NCBI GenBank assembly: GCA_028829895.1
Contig: CM054181.1
Location: 111,077,360 to 111,141,359 of the forward strand
Length of the DNA stretch: 64,000 nucleotides
Reading direction: 5' to 3'
From: Sinotaia quadrata
Lineage: Eukaryota; Mollusca; Gastropoda; Architaenioglossa; Viviparidae
The translations under genes were made by a program, and so were the position numbers. The notes beneath the pieces were generated by a model. That model was not told where the DNA came from. It did not search any database and saw only the letters and a list, made by a program, of their open reading frames with translations. Numbering within the stretch: the first letter of the stretch is position 1; the number at the start of each line of letters is the position of its first letter. Shown here piece after piece: positions 58,095 to 64,000 of this stretch.

Positions 58095-58640
58095 AGATTT
58101 TTGTCAGTCTCTGCTAAGAGTTTTATTTCCAATTTATGCATTCCTTGTTGCTAGTCTTGTTCAAGATTTGCTCTAATCAATCTTTAAGACAGTCGTTGCT
58201 AGAATTCTTCAAGCTATGTCTTGGTCACTCTCCATGCCATCTGTTGTTAGATTCTTCAAGAGTAGTCAGCCTCTATGTCAGTTATTTCTAGGTATCTTTA
58301 AGACCTTACTCTAGTCAATTTTTACAGTCGTAATTGCGAAATTTGTTCGAATCTTACTCTGGTCAATATTTAAGTCAGTTTTGTTCCAGTCCTCGCCCGT
58401 CAATTGTTAAGCTTATGAAAGCGTCAGTCGTTGCTAGACTTGTCCAACCGTTGCTCTAATTTATTTCTATGTCAGTCATTGCTAGACTTGTTCAAATGTT
58501 GCTCTAATCCATTTCTATGTCAGTCATTAAGAAATGTCTTGTACATCCGGTCATTGTTAGACTTGTTGAAATTTTTCTCTAGTCCACTGCTAGTCATTAC
58601 AAGACTTTTTCAAGTCTTGCTCCTCTATTTCTGAGCCAAT
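58095..58640. repeat. Degenerate tandem array, about 45-50 bp unit, about 10 copies
   Basis: The recurring order is gtcagtcattgctagacttg, ttcaaatgttgctctaatcc and atttctat. Copies around 58430-58530 are best preserved. Confidence 0.7.
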
Positions 58641-61600
58641 GATTGCTAGATTTTTCCACACATCGCTTGGGTCAATTTGTAATAATATTCTTACTCATCT
58701 CTTGAAGCTAAGTATTTTTGGGGGAAGGGGGCAGAGAAGGGACTTTTTCATTAAGTGCCCGTTAGCCTATTTGTACTTTTTCCCTTTTGGGGGAGTGGTG
58801 GGTGGGTGGTGTTAAAAAATTGCAAACTCGGCATTATTTTATTTTACATTTTCCTAAAGCTGAAGGTGGGTATAATTATGATAAAGAGCGATAACAGTGT
58901 TGTTTGCTGCAATTTTTTTAATGGTAACACTCGCTGTGTAGCTCACTTTTGAAACAGCTGAGTACAAGCCAAAATCGCTCTTACAGATCCGTGATATGCA
59001 AAACGCCCAAAGATAAGTTAGAACACTCAGTTCAACCACCCTCCCCACCTCTCTCTCCCCTCCTAGTGACGTCTCGCTACTCTAGTGCTAGTCAGACACA
59101 CACTCGCCCTATAAACTTCCGTCTCCTCCTCTGTTTATATGAACACTTGAGACCCGTGAATTTGCTTGAATTCTGGTGAAGGGAGCAGGTCCCACTGGAG
59201 CACTACAGACAGATGAGAGAATGTCTTAGGATGAAATGATCCACGAAAGCTCCAGTGGTGACGTAAAATATTCTCGTAACCACCACCACCACCGCGTGAA
59301 TTTGCTAGTTTTGTAACATATAACTAGCTGTAAAGATCAAGTGAAAAGGTATATAATCAAAGCACACACACATACATATATAACTTTACAAAACGTCCTG
59401 GCTAAGTGTAAATAGTCTATAACTTTATAAACGTTGCTACTTTAGAATTAAAATTTGATGTGTGAGACAGCCGCACGACAGCACAAAAGGACTAAAATGC
59501 CGTAGGCCATAACCAGGTCAAGGCCGCGTTTGCTCCGCGCGCGCAGCTAAGGAATGCAATAGCACGGAGACACTAGTGCCGTTAATATTTTGCTTTTGTC
59601 GAGTAGTAGTATATCGTCAGAAGAAAAAGTACTCTGTGACGTCATCAAGCTCGTTTATATACATTGACACTCCAGTCTTGCAGACAGAAGCGCGAAAGCG
59701 GCGGAAGCCGGAATCGCCCCCTACACTCAATCAAAATCAATCAAAATTGCAGACAGATGTTCTTGTCAGTCGCTTACAGCACAATATCTACAGCGACTAA
59801 GACTTTGAAATTTGCTGTACTATGGTAAGGAAACACTAAGCTAAATTAGTTGAGTTAGGTGTGCATGAGAATTTTTCACCTTGTCATTAAGTGATACCCC
59901 ATCTACACAATATGAGGGGTGGGGGTGGGGATAATGATACACGAACGTCTTGAAGTCATGGTCTGAATTTTCAAGTACGAGTTCGGCAAGGACTGTTATA
60001 TGGGAAATTAAGAAGAAATAAGATTCTCTCCCTCCCCACTCCCAAAGACACACACTTTTTTATTTTGTCAAATAGTCTCTCTTAAAGACAAAATGCGGAA
60101 TGTGCATTTCTGCTTTGTACAAACCGTTATGGTCACAGGTGGAAGGTCAAGAAAGAGACAAGCAGATTTTCGCACGATTTCCGATTTTGACATTAAACGC
60201 TGATAATATTTATTATTTTTACAAAGGGACTACTGAATCGCATATAGGATCTCCAACAAGAAAACAAAATGGAGGAAAGATATAAATAACTGTCGTTATT
60301 TCACAGTTCATAGTTAAAAGTGGTTAAAAGTAAAATCTAAAAAAACATGAAATGGGGAGGGTATACCACCACTCAGAAACTCTCTCCTTTCTGCACCCTC
60401 TGCCTTTCTCCCTCTTTTAATTGAAAAGGATTTTTCCTCCCAATCTTCAATTTCCTCTACCCCACCACCACCACCACCCCGAAAAACGTAGTAACAATGT
60501 AATGCTGATGACAGCTGGTTATCGCTTCACTTTGGAGCAGTTAGAGAAAGAGTTAATCTCAGTTAAACAAGCATGTGTGTGTGTGGTGGGGGGGGATGAC
60601 AGGCAGAGACATTAATCTTGATTTGGAGTGTCCCCCCCAAAAAAAACAACTAAATACAGGACCGCGTTTACCGACTTGACTACGTACGTCACACAACGTC
60701 GGGCGTGGCTGCAAGGACAGTAAGGAGCACATAGCATGCATTCCTTTTCCCTCGAAGTTCTTGCACGTAATTTACGCCGCAATGATATTACTAGAATATG
60801 TAAATTAGTTAGGCGCGATATTTTAAAATGCAGCATACGCTCGTATTTCACCTTTAAAATGCCTCTTTTAAAAACGACAAATATGTCCACGTGCTAAAGC
60901 AGGAAATGTGTTAAATTTTTTTTTTTAATTCGAGGATTCTGTCAGAGACTTATAGTTCTCTGAATTACCTGGATAAACATAGTGATTCTGTGCTTTTTTC
61001 AAAGAGAGTTGTCTTTCATAAATCTGGATGTAGTATAATCCCGTCTATTGCATCTTTAACTGTCGCACGTCATCGTAACATTGCCTGCACATCCCAATAG
61101 CATGCCCGGGGGAAGAGTGGTTATTTATTGTTTTAACGTCTTTCCCCGGCTTTGAATAACTTTTTTTTTAAAAACACATTTGTTTTATTTCGAACACGAA
61201 TTTATAGTTACAAAATGTACGCTCAAATGGGGAAGGTGCAGTGGGTGGACTTCGTTTTAATTACATTCTCGCTTCCTACAAATCGAACAGTTTCACATAA
61301 ATGTAACATAAGAGTTGTTTTATATATATAAATAAAGAGTTTTTCACCTGAAACATTTTGCTAATTCAAACCCCCTTTAAACGCATCAACTGTAGACCAC
61401 CCGGCGCCGTTCAGAGTTTAATTGGAATCCTTCACCAGAATTCGATGATTTGAATTGAAAAGCATTTATCGTAAACTCTTCAGACTTTCAAGGGATATTA
61501 CTCCCTCCGCGTTAGATGGTGCAAACACCAATCCATTGATTCGTCCAAGAATAGGTACATTGCAGGAGATGCCAAATTTCCCCGAAAAAGAAGTTAGTGC

Positions 61601-62069
61601 CAATAGTTGGTAAGTTGTTTTTAGCCTTCGATCCGCCAAAGCATGAGAACAGCCGACCGGAGGAATTGACCACTCGGAGAGCCCCAGATGTGAGCGTCAA
61701 GCCTCAAAGTGCTCTGAGTTATCAAACAGTGAATGCGGGATGAGATGCCCGCGGCGACGTCCCAAATTTCAGGGACTAATATGTCTGGCTGGCCCGCTGC
61801 TGTACGAAAAACCGTCTTGCACTGGTGTGCTGTTTTGTTAACCGCACTGTCAATTCAAAGAAAAATTAACGAAGGCTATCATCTGACCATGCTGTTCTCC
61901 ACAAAGGGCTGAAATTATTAACAGTTCAAGGATCCTTTGCCCAGCATTTACCAAAGCCTTCTTTTTTTTTTTTCTCCCCAGCAGACCTAAAACCATCAGC
62001 AATTCAAGCTCTGTTTGGGGCGGTCAAGTGCGGCCATCTTTTGACAAAATTAAACTCAATCGCTATCTT
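58641..62069. other. Unassigned DNA
   Basis: No supported gene. It contains a 23-nt segment shared with 47481-47503 (here 59691-59713), AAGGG-nnn-TAA motifs near 54866 (outside) and a related one at 61490, and simple CCA and T/A runs. Confidence 0.4.
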
Positions 62070-62256
62070 GCAGTGCCGTGAGCAAGCTTGTCTGCACTTT
62101 TCATTTCAGCGATCATTCACTAGACTTGCTTGCATCATCGTCATTCATGGGTCGGAGTCTTCAGTGCCGTGAGGAAGCTTTGTCTGCACTTTTCATTTCA
62201 GCGATCATTCACTAGACTTGCTTGCATCGTCGTCATTCATGGGTTGGAGTCTTCAG
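62070..62256. repeat. Tandem duplication of an about 89-bp unit
   Basis: cagtgccgtgag, aagctt, gtctgcacttttcatttcag, cgatcattcactagacttgc and ttcatgggt occur in the same order twice with few changes. Confidence 0.95.
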
Positions 62257-64000
62257 TGACGTGAAACTCAAAATGCCATTTTATCAGTGGAGCAAGAACT
62301 GAAAAGGTCGGATGCACAGTGAATCCATCGCTGGGTGGGGCCGGAGCCAGATTGCCGGTCGAAAGGTCAAGAAAGAAGGCGTTATTAAATTCATTAATGT
62401 CTGATCACGTCACCATTAGCGAAGTCAATTGCTCCCACAACTTGAACTCTGACCCCGCTAAGTGTAGAATTACACTTGTAGTAGAATTACACTTGAACTT
62501 AAATCAGCACGACTCAATTTTTAAAAAGTGTATTATTATCCGCAGAGGATATTCAGCGACAGCACATGGTTGAAGCGAGATCACAATTATATAGCTTGGC
62601 GAATACAACTGGCGAAAGATCGCTGTATCGGAGGAAATGTGGGAGGGGTGATGGGGGGAGATGAATGGGGATGAGAGAGGGTTGTGGAGAGAAGAGAAAC
62701 AGAACAACCACACCAACATATCGATACATTTGGTCATTGCAATGTTTTCACCTCGCCCTTTTCAATCGACCACACTAGATGTCCACTTTTGTTTATTTCG
62801 TTTCCCCTTCATTTTAATTGAATTACTTCCATCTAAAGAAATGCGTTTCCTCTGAAAATAGCCGGCTTAAGCTCTGCTGTATATATTTTGCATTTGTTTT
62901 GGGTAGGGGGTGGGGTTGCTTTGTTCTATACAAATTTATCGAGCCGTTCTCATGCCCTACAGGGGACGTTTACCGGAAACTATAACGCGCTAAAAGAATC
63001 ATATATAGTGAGCACACGTTAACTGCCACAGCACCAAATTACTAGATTACAAGAACGAGGAGCATACATATATATTTCATGAAAATACAGAAAAACATCG
63101 AATTTGAGAAGTTTATGAATAATGTATTCGTAATAATGTGCTAGCGGCATGCTGCTTGTCACTCGAAACGACGCTTTTTCTAATTCTTCTTCTGCCGGAT
63201 GATGGACAAACCCAGTTTTTCAAATTGTGCAATCGCCGAATGAGTTATATCCGCAGAAAACCAGTCCTCCCATAAGCTATGGAGATCTGATTCTATTACG
63301 TACGATAAACAGCATCTACGGGGAATAAGCCTGCATATACGCGAGCGGAATATTCCGCCAACAAACTGCTCATCACTCGCCTAGTATAAATACTAAACTG
63401 GAATAACAAGTGGTGGGTTTAAGGCAATGCCCGAAGCCTCTGAGCTACGAAACCCATAACTGAATGAGCACGTTTTAAATAGGACAGCATGCTCCGGCAT
63501 TAATTGTGAGAATTTCGGAACTATGAGTTTGGGCGGCTGACTGGTGAGTTTTACGTTTATCACCTTCCAGCCCCCCCTCCCCATGCACCCTCATTTTTTT
63601 ATAGTACTGATTCAATTCCTCAGGTCACTCTGAGTTACACATGAGTCTCTGGTTTAGAACAATAGTAAAATCTATACACGGGGATCTGAATTATTAAAAA
63701 GAGAAAGAAATAGCGGGAAGAGAAAGAGGGATGAGAAAATATCTATAAATAGAAATCTTAAATAGAACCTCATTTGCTAAAAGAGACGGGAAAGGAGAAG
63801 TAGAAAAGAAAAAGAGGAGAAAGAAAAAACAGAGAGACAAGAACGGAAAGAAGGAGCGAGGAAGAAAGAGACAACTATGAATGCAGAGAACACGCCAAAA
63901 AACAAGTTCAGAGTACCGCAGGAAACATAACACGCACAAACATGATACAAAAACATGCATTCAACACATACACACACAAGCAACATATGAAACACATGCA
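62257..64000. other. Unassigned DNA ending in a purine-rich stretch
   Basis: No supported gene. A plus-strand purine-rich tract spans about 63696-63862. Minus-strand Leu/Phe/Ser-rich ORFs over it are artefacts. Confidence 0.45.

Overview
The window looks like nuclear DNA of an animal, most likely a mollusc and perhaps a gastropod. The evidence is very low gene density, coding exons bounded by GT/AG splice signals, long (CA)n/(TG)n microsatellites, and an exceptional number of unrelated minisatellite arrays. 'Animal' is secure. 'Mollusc' is inference from this style of intergenic DNA and a dispersed AAGGG...TAAY motif that I associate with molluscan non-coding DNA. I could not check either point with a search.

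Layout. Positions 2-169 read as the last coding codons of a plus-strand gene whose body lies left of the window, followed by a very AT-rich, 3'UTR-like stretch. From about 4.5 to 11.5 kb there is no convincing gene, only several degenerate tandem arrays and a CpG-richer patch near 6.3 kb. At 11716-13995 on the minus strand lies one large intron-less coding exon. It encodes about 758 residues of a type II single-pass membrane protein with a Cys-rich ectodomain that I do not recognise, and it is preceded by a strong splice acceptor. From 14 to 56 kb the DNA is almost entirely non-coding and carries about 20 minisatellite arrays and many microsatellites. At 56809-57252 on the minus strand is another candidate coding exon, ending in a textbook splice donor in phase 0. 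It could be an upstream exon of the 11.7-14.0 kb gene across an intron of about 43 kb; this is a hypothesis. From 57.3 to 64 kb only repeats and unassigned DNA are visible.

The outstanding element is a complete LTR retrotransposon at 35404-43343. It has two 1696-bp LTRs with one difference noticed, a 5-bp target-site duplication (accat), a primer-binding site, a polypurine tract, and one 1010-codon ORF. The interior has no reverse transcriptase, integrase or protease reading frame. The ORF starts with a Gag-like charged coiled coil and then becomes a long low-complexity protein without a visible capsid motif or zinc knuckle. It appears to be a young, non-autonomous element that has kept and diversified one large protein. 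Its leader carries a 195-bp tandem duplication that duplicated the ancestral start codon, and a strong hairpin abuts the polypurine tract. This is my best candidate for something undescribed.

No rRNA gene, convincing tRNA gene, CRISPR array or bacterial feature was seen.
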